A stretch of 64,000 nt of DNA from an uncultured Eubacteriales bacterium (GTDB lineage: Bacteria > Bacillota > Clostridia > Oscillospirales > Oscillospiraceae): NCBI GenBank assembly GCA_900316205.1, contig ONBX01000009.1, positions 29,420 through 93,419 of the forward strand, written 5' to 3'. This document shows positions 9,353-18,027 of this stretch, piece after piece; the stretch's first letter is position 1; the number at the start of each line of letters is the position of its first letter. A model generated the notes under the pieces. That model was given only the letters and a program-made list of their open reading frames with translations, was not told where the DNA came from and did no database searches. The translations under genes were made by a program, and so were the position numbers.

Positions 9353-10479
9353 AAAACAAGTCCATTCGCCCGGGAAAGCCCTTCCTCGATACCGAGGGGA
9401 AGCGCATCCAAGCCCACGGCGGCAGCATTTTTTTCGACGCTGAGACCGGGATCTTTTATCTCTACGGAGAAAACAAGGAGCACACGGTTCCCGGCAGCGG
9501 CGTCTGGACCTGGGGCGTGCGCGCCTATGCGTCGCGAGATCTCTATAACTGGGAGGACAAGGGGCTGATCCTTCCGCCGGTGCTCGACGATCCGGACTCG
9601 CCGCTCAACTCCCGGACGGCCTGTCTGGACCGTCCGCATATCCTCTTCAACCGCAAAACGGGGAAATACGTCTGCTGGATGAAGATCATGCACAAGAACG
9701 ACAACCGCCAGCAGACGGAGACCGTCGCGGTCGCGGACAGCTTTCTTGGCCCGTATACGATCGTGCGCAGCGGTCTGCGTCCGCTCGGCATGAACGCCGG
9801 TGATTTCGATCTTGCCGCGGACGGGGAGGGAAAGGCGTATTCTTTCTTTGAGCACGTCCATTCGGAACTGATCTGCGCGGAACTGACGGCAGACTATACC
9901 GATGTGACGGACGTGTTTTCCCGCCATTTCCCTCGCCCCTATCCGCCCTTTGTGCGGGAAGGCCCTGCGCATTTTGAACGCAAGGGCCGGCATTATCTCA
10001 TTACATCCGGGACGACCGGCTATTTCCCGAATCGCAGCGAGGTCGCCGTCGCAGAGAGCTGGCACGGTCCCTATACCGTCCTCGGCGATCCGCATCCGGG
10101 CGATCCCTCCGGCACATCCTTCCATTCGCAGGTCTCCTCGGTATTCAAGGTGCCGGGGAAAAAGGATTTGTATATCGCGCTGGCGGACCGCTGGATGCCG
10201 ACCGCGACGGACATACCCGCTGCCTTCTGCGAGGAAATCTTCGAGGGCTTCTTCTCCGGCCGTGTTCCGCTCAGCGAGGGTGAACAGTTCCGGGAATCTC
10301 TGATCGGGAAATACGGGCTGCAGAGCCGCAGGGACGTCCTTGTTCAAAGCGAAACGGATACCTCAGTCGCCGACTACGTCTGGCTCCCGCTGCGTTTTCA
10401 GGAGCCTTGTCCCGCATACCCGGACGGCATGGTCTTCATCGACTGGCTGGACGAGTGGCGGATCGAAGACTATGAATGA
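9349..10479 (+). CDS. GH43-like five-bladed beta-propeller glycoside hydrolase
   Basis: This 376-residue protein starts with a QAHGGSIFFD segment followed by YLYGENKE, DLYNWEDKG and RPHILFNRKTGKYV. These are the blade motifs seen in family-43 related proteins, including exo-galactanase-like members. The early Asp and mid-protein Glu residues expected for catalysis are probably present, but I cannot place them with certainty. There is no signal peptide. It is the last gene of the ATGA-coupled operon and is followed by a strong terminator. It probably trims arabinose- or galactose-containing side chains. Confidence 0.72.
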   Translation: MKNKSIRPGKPFLDTEGKRIQAHGGSIFFDAETGIFYLYGENKEHTVPGSGVWTWGVRAYASRDLYNWEDKGLILPPVLDDPDSPLNSRTACLDRPHILFNRKTGKYVCWMKIMHKNDNRQQTETVAVADSFLGPYTIVRSGLRPLGMNAGDFDLAADGEGKAYSFFEHVHSELICAELTADYTDVTDVFSRHFPRPYPPFVREGPAHFERKGRHYLITSGTTGYFPNRSEVAVAESWHGPYTVLGDPHPGDPSGTSFHSQVSSVFKVPGKKDLYIALADRWMPTATDIPAAFCEEIFEGFFSGRVPLSEGEQFRESLIGKYGLQSRRDVLVQSETDTSVADYVWLPLRFQEPCPAYPDGMVFIDWLDEWRIEDYE

Positions 10480-10502
10480 TCCGATATCGTTATGTATTTT
10501 TT

Positions 10503-10541
10503 CAGGGCGGCGGGAAGGCTCCCGTCGCCCTGATTTTATGT
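10503..10541 (+). terminator. Intrinsic terminator of the TetR-GH43 operon
   Basis: The stem CAGGGCGGCGGGA pairs with TCCCGTCGCCCTG (one mismatch) around a 4-base loop, followed by a T-rich stretch. It lies 23 bases after the GH43-like stop and just before the convergent esterase gene. Confidence 0.85.
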
Positions 10542-10548
10542 TTGCAGT

Positions 10549-11484
10549 TCAATGATTCAAATCGATCTTCTGATCCTGATACTGCTCATTTTTCAGAATC
10601 TCCGGATCATTACCTGTAAATGCCTTAGCGGCTTCCTGATCATCCTGCAGCTGCCACATAAACCAGGCCACGACATATCCATCTTCTGCGGTTACTGTAA
10701 GGCCATGCGATGTATCTTTTCTTCTCGTCATGAGCTTATCGCCGGGAATCTGGTCATAAATAGCATTCAGACCTTCCAGCGTAATGACAGCATCATCACC
10801 GCCTCCTGCTCCGGAGATCAGCATGATCGGGGCCTCGATCCCAGTCACGTCGTATGGCCATTCCAGCGCGAGTGCAACCAGCTGATTTGTGGGTGATATA
10901 GCCACACCGGTTTTATACAAATCCTTGTGGTCCGTGTTTGTCATGGCATTAAAGACAGCTACGCCGCCCTGAGAGTGCCCTACAATGCCAATACGGTCAA
11001 AGTCTACTTTCTGGTAGAAGATGTTGGTCTGCCCCTCTTCAGCCTTATACTCATTCAGCCTTTCAAGATGCCTGATGCACATCTCCGCGCCAAAAGCATT
11101 CCATGAATAAGTTTCATCCGTTGCGATAACGATGAAACCATAGGATGCATAAAACTGATGCTGTGCTTTGTTCAGGGAAGCACCCTTCCAGCCGGTTCCG
11201 TTGCAAATGACAATCACCGGGTACTTCTTATCTGCTGTCTCCAGCTCCTTCGGATAGCTGATCGCATACTTTTCAAAGCCCTGCATTGTCGTTTCTTCAT
11301 AATATCCGGTTTCATACGGGCCCTTCTTCAAATAGGCCTCCTCTATTTCTCCTCCGGTTTGAATATCGTTACGATACGTCTCCTTCAGGGACTGATCTCT
11401 GTGTGTCAGCCAGAACAAAAACGCTCCGACTAAAACGAAAAAGACAAGTAAAATGATTCCAATAATCTTCAATGCTTTCTTCAT
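10549..11484 (-). CDS. Membrane-anchored alpha/beta hydrolase (chlorophyllase/dienelactone-hydrolase-like)
   Basis: The protein has 311 residues. Residues 4-25 form one hydrophobic N-terminal segment without a clear cleavage site, so it is probably anchored with the enzyme outside. The hydrolase domain has an ICNGTGW oxyanion region, the nucleophile elbow GIVGHSQGG and a late DTSHG histidine. The ATG at 11484 is chosen over a GTG three codons upstream because GAGGTG sits at proper spacing. It lies 10 bases after the next esterase and is probably co-transcribed with it. The substrate is unknown. Confidence 0.8.
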   Translation of the reverse strand: MKKALKIIGIILLVFFVLVGAFLFWLTHRDQSLKETYRNDIQTGGEIEEAYLKKGPYETGYYEETTMQGFEKYAISYPKELETADKKYPVIVICNGTGWKGASLNKAQHQFYASYGFIVIATDETYSWNAFGAEMCIRHLERLNEYKAEEGQTNIFYQKVDFDRIGIVGHSQGGVAVFNAMTNTDHKDLYKTGVAISPTNQLVALALEWPYDVTGIEAPIMLISGAGGGDDAVITLEGLNAIYDQIPGDKLMTRRKDTSHGLTVTAEDGYVVAWFMWQLQDDQEAAKAFTGNDPEILKNEQYQDQKIDLNH

Positions 11485-11494
11485 AGCACCCACC

Positions 11495-12484
11495 TCATTT
11501 CACCGGCATATATTTTGCCAGATATTCATCGATTGCTTCCATCCAGAGCTTCGATACGGCGCTGTCGTTCTGCAGGCCGTGGCCGGAGTGCTCCAGCACG
11601 AAGTACTTGTAGTCCACGCCGTTTTCTTTCAGCGCCTCTTCCAGACGCAGGGACGCGAGGAAAGGCTGCACCTTGTCGAGAGCCCCGTAGGCAACTACCG
11701 TGGGGATGGGGTTGTTCTCCACCCATTCAGCGGCAGCGATTTCATGGACCTTCTCGCGATAAGAACCATCCTTGATCTCTTCCGGCGTGATCTCTTTTCC
11801 GCTCATGACGCTGAAAAGCCCGGCCCCGGCCTGTCTGGATTCCTCCGTGTCCTGCCCGAGGCCGAAGATGCCCCAGTCCTCCGCCACAAAGCTGGACGGG
11901 CCCACCGCGCCGTAGGTGAAGACCACCGGCACAGGCGCGTCCTTGCCGTCGCGGTAGGCATAGATCATCGCCAGCGCGTGGCCTGCGGAGCCGCCCGCCA
12001 TCGCCATTTTGTCGATGTGGTAGCCCGCCGCCTCCGCGGCCTCGATCACTTTGGGCACGGCGGCCTTGATCTCGTTGGACTGGGAGAGGACGCTGGCCTC
12101 CGGATGCTCCTCTGTGCGGAGCGTATAGTTGATGCCGGCCGCCACGTAGCCCTTGCCGCACAGCCAGGCGAGGGTGGACCTGTCGTCTGCCTTGTCGCCG
12201 GAGGTGAAGCCGCCGGCGTGGAGGTAGACGACCAGACCGTATGAGTCCTTCGTGCCGTCCTTCGGCAGATAGAGGTCGAACCTGTTCGCTTCGCCCTCTC
12301 CGTAGGGCAGGTCACTTTTCAGCGTGCCGAGCTCATCGCTCCAAGTCACGGCGTATTTCTGCGCCCATGCCGGCTTGATCGCGACCTTGGACACGACACC
12401 CGCGCCGAAAGCCAGTACAAAAATCAAGATTCCAAGTCCGACAGACACAACTCTCACCTTCTTTTCCTTCTTCGTCTTGCTCAC
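11495..12484 (-). CDS. Membrane-anchored esterase (HSL-type alpha/beta hydrolase)
   Basis: The 329 residues begin with a basic tail and a single transmembrane helix (about 10-32). The hydrolase domain has LHAGGFTSG (oxyanion hole), AGGSAGHALA (nucleophile), YGALDKVQP (acid) and LEHSGHGL (His). It starts with GTG at 12484, overlapping the TGA of the 44-residue peptide gene, so translation is probably coupled. Together with the esterase at 10549-11484 it forms a pair of surface-tethered hydrolases. Extracellular ester removal before glycan import is plausible but unproven. Confidence 0.82.
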   Translation of the reverse strand: MSKTKKEKKVRVVSVGLGILIFVLAFGAGVVSKVAIKPAWAQKYAVTWSDELGTLKSDLPYGEGEANRFDLYLPKDGTKDSYGLVVYLHAGGFTSGDKADDRSTLAWLCGKGYVAAGINYTLRTEEHPEASVLSQSNEIKAAVPKVIEAAEAAGYHIDKMAMAGGSAGHALAMIYAYRDGKDAPVPVVFTYGAVGPSSFVAEDWGIFGLGQDTEESRQAGAGLFSVMSGKEITPEEIKDGSYREKVHEIAAAEWVENNPIPTVVAYGALDKVQPFLASLRLEEALKENGVDYKYFVLEHSGHGLQNDSAVSKLWMEAIDEYLAKYMPVK

Positions 12485-12615
12485 AGGAAGTCACCTCCGA
12501 ACAGCGTTCCGCCCAGCAGCAGGTTCATCCCTGCCCGGACCGCCAGCCGTCCCAGCACGAAGGCCACGACCATAATGATGGCAATGATGATGATTCGTTT
12601 CGCAGTGATGGACAT
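12481..12615 (-). CDS. 44-residue single-pass membrane peptide
   Basis: The ATG at 12615 has a near-perfect AGGAGG seven bases upstream. The product begins MSITAKR, continues with a hydrophobic run rich in Ile, Val and Ala, then has basic residues and ends GGDFL. Its TGA overlaps the GTG start of the adjacent anchored esterase, which argues for real translation. It may be a small partner of the two membrane esterases or a translational coupler. No family is recognised. Confidence 0.6.
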   Translation of the reverse strand: MSITAKRIIIIAIIMVVAFVLGRLAVRAGMNLLLGGTLFGGDFL

Positions 12616-12737
12616 ATCTAAACCTCCTGTAATGAGTGAACGACGGTGCAAAATGCTGATATTTAACCAAGGGTCTCACACTTGGCGGCGTGAAGGGCTG
12701 AAAAGCAAGGATGAATGTTTGATGGGAAGAAGCAGGT

Positions 12738-13811
12738 TCAGTCTTTTGCTGCCTGTAGGCGCCGGTATTCCTTCGGCGTCAGGCCATAGTGCGCCTTGAA
12801 CAGCTTGTAGAAATGGGTCAAATTGCTAAACTGCAGTTCAGCGGCGATTTGAGCGGTGGTGAGCTTGCTGCGCAGCAGCAGCTCCGCAGCCGCCTTCATT
12901 GTAAAGGTCATGCTGTAGTCAAACAGACTCTTGCCCGTGTACTTTTTGACGATGCGGCCGAGATAGGAGCCGTTGTAGTTGAGGACCTGCGCCAGCTCCG
13001 CGTTGGTGATGCGCCCGCTGCGCTCGCTGAGGATACGGTCGATGCGTGAAAACAGCAGCGAATCGACATTGCTTTGCGCGGTGACATGCTCGGCATGGTA
13101 ACAGTTCGGGTCGCAGAGAATACCGATAAAACGGCTGAGCAGCTCCAGCAGCCGAAAGCTCGCCCCGTATTCCGGAACGATCAGCGTCATCAGCAGGTCT
13201 TCAAAGATCTGATGCACCGGCGCGACCTGCTCCGTCTGTGTGATCTTGGGGATGAAGTCCAGGAAGTCCTTGGCGTCGGAGTCGCTCTCGTCCAGATTTT
13301 GCTGGAAAAAATCGAAAATCAGGTTCTCGAACAGCTTCTTTTCACCGGGAAAAAGCAGCGGCCGCCCGTCGTTCATGAGCTTTCGGACAAAACGCGGGCT
13401 GATCGACAAAAAGATGCAGGTATAGTCGGAGGAAAACTCCTCGGTATGCAGGGTGTTGCGGTTCATCAGGCAGCAGCTTCCGGTGGGATAAAAATACCGC
13501 TTTCCCTCCACGATCTGATACATGCTGCCTTCGAGCACATAGGTAAACTCAAAGCAGTTGTGCTGGTGCTGACTCTGCCGTTCGCGGCCTTTGATGGAGG
13601 CGGCGGAGGGAACGAGCAGCTGAGACTCCGGTGTGTAAAGAGAAAAGAAGGTCTTCTCGGGATGCGCCGCCTGTACGGACATCAGCATCAGGAAAAAGGG
13701 GACAAGGCTTTCCTGATAAAAAACAGCCTCGTTTCCCGTGCTGTGAAAGGCGACGATATCCTCATATTTTTGCTTCCCGGCCAGCGGGATCGCGTTGATG
13801 CTTATCTTCAT
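12738..13811 (-). CDS. AraC-family transcriptional regulator with cupin sensor domain
   Basis: The protein has 357 residues from the ATG at 13811. The N-terminal half holds a cupin-like region (QHQHNCFEFTYVLEG, then FYPTGSC). The last 100 residues carry two helix-turn-helix motifs ending in FSNLTHFYKLFKAHYGLTPKEYRR, the AraC signature. Such proteins usually activate sugar operons on binding a sugar. It diverges from the sugar operon that begins at 14047, and three ATATGATA-containing repeats in the gap are likely binding sites. Confidence 0.88.
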   Translation of the reverse strand: MKISINAIPLAGKQKYEDIVAFHSTGNEAVFYQESLVPFFLMLMSVQAAHPEKTFFSLYTPESQLLVPSAASIKGRERQSQHQHNCFEFTYVLEGSMYQIVEGKRYFYPTGSCCLMNRNTLHTEEFSSDYTCIFLSISPRFVRKLMNDGRPLLFPGEKKLFENLIFDFFQQNLDESDSDAKDFLDFIPKITQTEQVAPVHQIFEDLLMTLIVPEYGASFRLLELLSRFIGILCDPNCYHAEHVTAQSNVDSLLFSRIDRILSERSGRITNAELAQVLNYNGSYLGRIVKKYTGKSLFDYSMTFTMKAAAELLLRSKLTTAQIAAELQFSNLTHFYKLFKAHYGLTPKEYRRLQAAKD

Positions 13812-13864
13812 GATGATCACCCATGTGAAATATATCATATATCGGTGCAGACTTGCAACGCCGT

Positions 13865-13950
13865 GGCGTAATATGATAGTAAATAGCGTCATAAAAGTCG
13901 AGATATGATAGTATTTTGCTGGAAGAAAAATACGAAGTCGTAATATGATA
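13865..13950. promoter_or_regulatory. Three ATATGATA direct repeats (possible AraC sites)
   Basis: The octamer ATATGATA occurs at 13871-13878, 13903-13910 and 13943-13950. Each copy has a related GNCG upstream context (GGCGTAATATGATA, GTCGAGATATGATA, GTCGTAATATGATA). The spacings are 32 and 40 bases. The repeats lie between the AraC gene and the sugar operon, where AraC-type activators bind direct repeats. The last copy overlaps a candidate -10 region (TATAAA). Confidence 0.55.
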
Positions 13951-13958
13951 TAAAATAT

Positions 13959-14007
13959 ACGGCCTGCCGGTCGATGGGTGACATTGTCCGGCAGGCCGTT
14001 TCTTTTT
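13959..14007 (+). terminator. Terminator-like hairpin in the leader of the sugar operon
   Basis: ACGGCCTGCCGG (13959-13970) pairs exactly with CCGGCAGGCCGT (13988-13999) and is followed by TTCTTTTT. It lies downstream of the likely operon promoter and upstream of the first gene, and no rightward gene precedes it. It could therefore be an attenuator rather than an ordinary terminator. Confidence 0.65.
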
Positions 14008-14046
14008 ATGATATTGTCAGCAAATCATGATACGAGTGAAAAAGGG

Positions 14047-15033
14047 GTGTTTCATACGCAGGAGATCATCAGACAGGGCTATATCGGCAATCCCGCGCAG
14101 CTCGTGACGCTTCGCCGCGTGACCGTGAACGAAGGAAAGGCGCGCGGCACCCAAATCATCGAGGTCAAAACGGCGGGCGGTTTGGAGCTGGACATTCTTC
14201 CGGACGCCGGACTGGACATCGGACAGACGCGGTACAGGGGCGTCAATATGAGCTGGATGAGCAAGAACGGCTACGACAGCCCGGCGGCCATCCATCCCCA
14301 TGAGACCGAGTTCGTCAACACCTTCCCCGGCGGGCTGCTGTACACCTGCGGTCTGCGCTCGGCGGGCCCGGCCAACCGGGACGGCGGCGAGTGGCACCCG
14401 CTGCACGGCAGATACCACAGCCTGCAGGCCGAACAGGTTTGCGCGGAGATCGCGGACGGCGAGATCGTTGTAAAAGGCACGATCCGCGAAACGGCGCTCT
14501 TCGGGTACTGTCTCGAGGTGAAGCGCACGATTCGCATCCCGGCCTTCGGCGCATCGGTCACGGTGCAGGACACGGTCACGAATCAGACGCCGCGGGACGA
14601 GGAGATTATGCAGATCTACCACTGCAACTTCGGTTATCCGCTGCTGAGCGAAAAGGCACGGCTGGTGCTGCCTTCCGCGCGGGAGACCGTTCCCCGCACA
14701 GACTTCGCCAGGACCGGCCTCGGACGGGAGTGCGAGTTCGAAAAGCCCGTTCCCGGTGAGGAAGAACGCGTGTTCTTCCAGAAGATGCGGAGCGAATTCT
14801 GGGCAAGGCTTCAAAACCCGGCGCTGGGCGTGAACATGACGATCTCCTGGTCGGGCGACACGCTCCCGATCCTGTCCCAGTGGCGCAGCATGGCCGGCGG
14901 CGATTACGTCCTCGGCCTGGAGCCCACCAACTGTTATATCATGGGTCGCCATGACGAGAGGGAAAACGGCACACTGCCGGTGCTCAAAGCGTGGGAGAGC
15001 GTGACCAATACAGTAAAAATCGAATTTGAATAA
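14047..15033 (+). CDS. DUF4432 family protein (aldose-1-epimerase-like fold)
   Basis: The protein has about 328 residues with DUF4432 features: LDILPDAGLDIGQTRYRG near the start, then ETEFVNTFPGGLLYTCG, the PLHGR motif and YHCNFGYPLLSE. The fold resembles galactose mutarotase. Members sit next to sugar isomerase and kinase genes and may act as epimerases or anomerases. The frame is open from 13978, but that ATG lies in the loop of a terminator-like hairpin. I prefer the GTG at 14047; the ATG at 14008 is possible. It is the first gene of the sugar operon. Confidence 0.78.
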   Translation: MFHTQEIIRQGYIGNPAQLVTLRRVTVNEGKARGTQIIEVKTAGGLELDILPDAGLDIGQTRYRGVNMSWMSKNGYDSPAAIHPHETEFVNTFPGGLLYTCGLRSAGPANRDGGEWHPLHGRYHSLQAEQVCAEIADGEIVVKGTIRETALFGYCLEVKRTIRIPAFGASVTVQDTVTNQTPRDEEIMQIYHCNFGYPLLSEKARLVLPSARETVPRTDFARTGLGRECEFEKPVPGEEERVFFQKMRSEFWARLQNPALGVNMTISWSGDTLPILSQWRSMAGGDYVLGLEPTNCYIMGRHDERENGTLPVLKAWESVTNTVKIEFE

Positions 15034-15034
15034 C

Positions 15035-15080
15035 ACCTCATCCGGCGCTGCGCGCCACCTTCCCCTCCAAGGGAAGGCAG
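15035..15080. repeat. Short intergenic repeat of Oscillospirales type
   Basis: The segment reads CACCTCATCCGGCGCTGCG, then CGCCACCTTCCCCTCCAAG, then GGAAGGCAG. It has small inverted parts (GGCGCTGCGCGCC and CCTTCCCCTCC/GGGAAGG). From memory, closely similar elements are scattered between genes in Faecalibacterium and relatives. It lies between the first two genes of the operon. Confidence 0.5.
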
Positions 15081-15100
15081 ATTTGAAAGGAGAATTTGGA

Positions 15101-16501
15101 ATGAAGAAAATGACCTTTGCCCTGGCTTTCTGCAACCGCGGCTTCATGCCCGGGGAACTGATCTACGGCGCCCGTGAGGATATGGTGAAGGCGGTCACCG
15201 ACGCCGGGTACGACTACATCATGATGGACGCTGAGCTTACCCGTTACGGCGGCATCGAGACACGCGACGAGGGCCTCCTGTATGCCAAGTGGCTCAAACA
15301 GCACGAGGGCGAGTATGACGGCGTGATCTTTTCCATGCCGATCTTCGCCGATGAAAACGGCGCCATCACCGCGCTGCAGGACGCGGGCGTGCCCATCCTC
15401 ATGCAGGCCTATCCCGATGAGATCGGCAAGATGGACTTTGCCCACCGCCGCGACGCTTACTGCGGCAAGTTCTCCGTGACCGATGTGTTCACCCAGTACG
15501 GCGTGCCCTTCACGGTGCTCAAGCCCCATGTGGTGCATCCGCTTTCTCCGAAGTTTCAGGAGAATCTGCGGGACTTCGCGGCCATCTGCCGCGTCGTCAA
15601 CGGCATGAAGCGCTTCAACCTCGGCTGCATCGGCGCGCGCACCACAGCCTTCAAAACCGTGCGCTTTGACGAGATCGCCCTGCAGAAGCACGGCATCAAT
15701 GTGGAGAGCTTCGACCTGAGCGAGGTCTTTGACAAGATCGCCGCGAAAAAGGACGACGATCCCGCTGTCGCCGCCAAGATCGAGCACCTGAAGAATTACA
15801 CAGATTTTTCCCGTGTTCCCGAGAAGAACATGCTCAACCTCGGCAAGCTGGCCGTGGTCATCGACGAGTACATCGAGACCTACCATCTGGACGCGCTGGC
15901 GCTGCGCTGCTGGAACGAGATGGAGAGCCATTTGCGCATCTGCCCCTGCGTGCTGCTCAGCGAGCTGAACGATCGCGGCATCGTGGCCTCCTGCGAGATC
16001 GACATGTGCTCCGCCGTCTGCATGCGCGCCATGAACCTTGCCACCGAGCAGCCCACGGCCGTCCTCGACTGGAACAACAACTACGGCGACGATGAGAACA
16101 AGGTCATCCTCTTCCACTGCGGCCCGGTAGCCCAGGGATTGATGACCTGCAAGGGCACCGTCACCAATCACAAGATGTTCGACAAGACCGATCCCGGTTC
16201 CGGCTGGGGCTGCAACGAGGGGCGGATCAAGGCCATGCCCATCACCATCTCCAATTGCCAGACCAAAGATGGCAAGATCGTGATCTACGCCTCCGAGGCG
16301 GAATTCACCGACGACCCCATTGAAGACGGCTACTTCGGCGTGGCCGGCGTAGCCCAGATCCCCGACCTGCAGAACAAGCTCATCAAGCTGGCCAAGGGCG
16401 GCTTCAAGCACCACACTGCCATCGGCAACGGCCATGTGAAGGATATTCTCAAGGAGGCCTTTACCACCTATCTGCACTACGACTGGGTGGAGATCGAGTA
16501 A
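15101..16501 (+). CDS. L-fucose/L-arabinose isomerase family protein
   Basis: The protein has 466 residues; the ATG at 15101 follows AAAGGAG. It begins with an LAFCNRGFMPGE segment and has conserved regions RCWNEMES, EIDMCSAV, FHCGPVAQG and a C-terminal HHTAIGNGHV, a layout typical of the FucI/AraA C-terminal superfamily. These Mn2+-dependent enzymes interconvert aldoses and ketoses. With the kinase and class II aldolase that follow, it forms an isomerase-kinase-aldolase route. The sugar cannot be read from sequence; L-fucose, D-arabinose or another pentose or deoxyhexose are options. Confidence 0.82.
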   Translation: MKKMTFALAFCNRGFMPGELIYGAREDMVKAVTDAGYDYIMMDAELTRYGGIETRDEGLLYAKWLKQHEGEYDGVIFSMPIFADENGAITALQDAGVPILMQAYPDEIGKMDFAHRRDAYCGKFSVTDVFTQYGVPFTVLKPHVVHPLSPKFQENLRDFAAICRVVNGMKRFNLGCIGARTTAFKTVRFDEIALQKHGINVESFDLSEVFDKIAAKKDDDPAVAAKIEHLKNYTDFSRVPEKNMLNLGKLAVVIDEYIETYHLDALALRCWNEMESHLRICPCVLLSELNDRGIVASCEIDMCSAVCMRAMNLATEQPTAVLDWNNNYGDDENKVILFHCGPVAQGLMTCKGTVTNHKMFDKTDPGSGWGCNEGRIKAMPITISNCQTKDGKIVIYASEAEFTDDPIEDGYFGVAGVAQIPDLQNKLIKLAKGGFKHHTAIGNGHVKDILKEAFTTYLHYDWVEIE

Positions 16502-16525
16502 CTTTTTCTTGAAAGAAAAAGTTAC
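16498..16525. repeat. 13-bp stem hairpin at the isomerase stop codon
   Basis: GTAACTTTTTCTT pairs exactly with AAGAAAAAGTTAC around a two-base loop; the TAA stop lies within the left arm. The following CAAAAAGAACTT resembles a repeat I have seen between genes in Oscillospirales. It may stabilise mRNA ends or be a small palindromic repeat. Confidence 0.5.
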
Positions 16526-16563
16526 CAAAAAGAACTTCAATGCTTGAATTGGTGGTTGATAGT

Positions 16564-18024
16564 ATGAAAATCGCTGGTTTGGACATCGGCACCACCGGCT
16601 GCAAGCTGACGGTGTTCGATGAGAAGGGACAGCAGCTGGGCAAGGCCTATCGGGACTATCCCGTGCGCCGCGCGGTCAGCGGCCACGAGATCGACATTTC
16701 CACGATGATGGACAGCGTCTACGCGGTCATCGAGGAGATGGCCGCGCAGATCCCTGATATCGGAGGCATCGGCGTCACCAGCTTCGGTGAGACCTTCGTC
16801 ATGACCAACGACGCCGGCGAGCCGCTGCACAACGCCATGCTCTATACCGACCCGCGAGGCGCGGAGGAGTGCGCGGAGCTGTCAGAAAAGCTGGGCGCGG
16901 ATCACATCGTGCAGATCACCGGCCTCGCGCCTCATGAGATGTATTCCATTTCCAAGATGATGTGGATCAAAAAGCACCGCCCGGAGGTCTATGCAGCGGC
17001 GAAGCGCATCCATCTGATTGAGGATTATGTGGTCTGGCATCTGACAGGTATGGCGCAGATCGACTACTCGCTGGCAACCCGCACGATGGCCTTCGACATC
17101 CATTCATTAACCTGGAGCAAGGAGATCTTCGAAGCCGCGGGGATCGACGCGTCGCTCATGAGTGAGCCCGTCCCCACGGGGACGAGCGCAGGAACGATCA
17201 CGCTGGCCGCCGCCCAGCGGACGGGCCTGAACCCGGACTGCGTGATCGTCTCTGTTTCCCACGACCAGGTCTCCGCCGCGGTCGGCGCGGGCGCTTTTGA
17301 CGGCTCTGTCGCCGTGGACGGCGCGGGCACGGTGGAGTGCCTGACTCCGATCTACGACAGCATCCCGGAGATCGGCGTGATGGCCAAAGGCTTTTTCTCC
17401 GTGGTGCCCTATGTGGTACCCGGCAAATATGTGGCATATGCCTTCTCCTATACCGGCGGCGCGCTGATCCAATGGGCGATGGAGACCTTCGGCAGGGGCG
17501 AAAGCAACGAGAGCATGGAGAAGGCCTACGGCAGGGATGAGCCGACGGGTCTGCTGGTGCTGCCGCACTTTGCGGGCGCGGCCACGCCCTATATGGACAC
17601 CGGCTCCAAGGGTGCGATCCTCGGTCTGACCACGGCCACGACCGCGGCGGACATCTACCGCGCCTGTATGGAGGGCGTGGCCTATGAGATGCGCATCAAT
17701 TACGAGGCGCTTTCAAGCTCCGGCATCCGCTTTGAAAAGCTCAACGCCACGGGCGGCGGGGCCAGATCGAAGCTTTGGATGCAGATGAAGGCCGATGTGC
17801 TGAACCTGCCGATCACGGCGCTCAAAACCGTGGACGCGGGCACCGTCGGCTCGGCCATGCTGACCGGCGTCGCGGCGGGGCTGTTCACCGACCTGAACGA
17901 CGCCGCCGCGCACATGGTGCAGGAGACGGAGACCTATAATCCCAGAGCGGAAATGCACGAGAAGTACATGAAAATTTATGAGCGGTACAAGAGCGTTTAC
18001 AACGCCGTCCGTCCGCTGATGTGA
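16564..18024 (+). CDS. FGGY-family carbohydrate kinase
   Basis: The protein has 486 residues. The phosphate-binding start GLDIGTTGCKLTVFD, a substrate/metal region DYSLATRTMAFD and a C-terminal GTVGSAMLTG adenine-binding loop identify the FGGY fold (xylulokinase, fuculokinase and relatives). The start is the ATG at 16564 (MKIAGLD), eight codons inside a longer frame, after GGTGG. It probably phosphorylates the ketose made by the adjacent isomerase, and the aldolase gene starts 3 bases after its stop. Confidence 0.88.
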   Translation: MKIAGLDIGTTGCKLTVFDEKGQQLGKAYRDYPVRRAVSGHEIDISTMMDSVYAVIEEMAAQIPDIGGIGVTSFGETFVMTNDAGEPLHNAMLYTDPRGAEECAELSEKLGADHIVQITGLAPHEMYSISKMMWIKKHRPEVYAAAKRIHLIEDYVVWHLTGMAQIDYSLATRTMAFDIHSLTWSKEIFEAAGIDASLMSEPVPTGTSAGTITLAAAQRTGLNPDCVIVSVSHDQVSAAVGAGAFDGSVAVDGAGTVECLTPIYDSIPEIGVMAKGFFSVVPYVVPGKYVAYAFSYTGGALIQWAMETFGRGESNESMEKAYGRDEPTGLLVLPHFAGAATPYMDTGSKGAILGLTTATTAADIYRACMEGVAYEMRINYEALSSSGIRFEKLNATGGGARSKLWMQMKADVLNLPITALKTVDAGTVGSAMLTGVAAGLFTDLNDAAAHMVQETETYNPRAEMHEKYMKIYERYKSVYNAVRPLM

Positions 18025-18027
18025 GGG

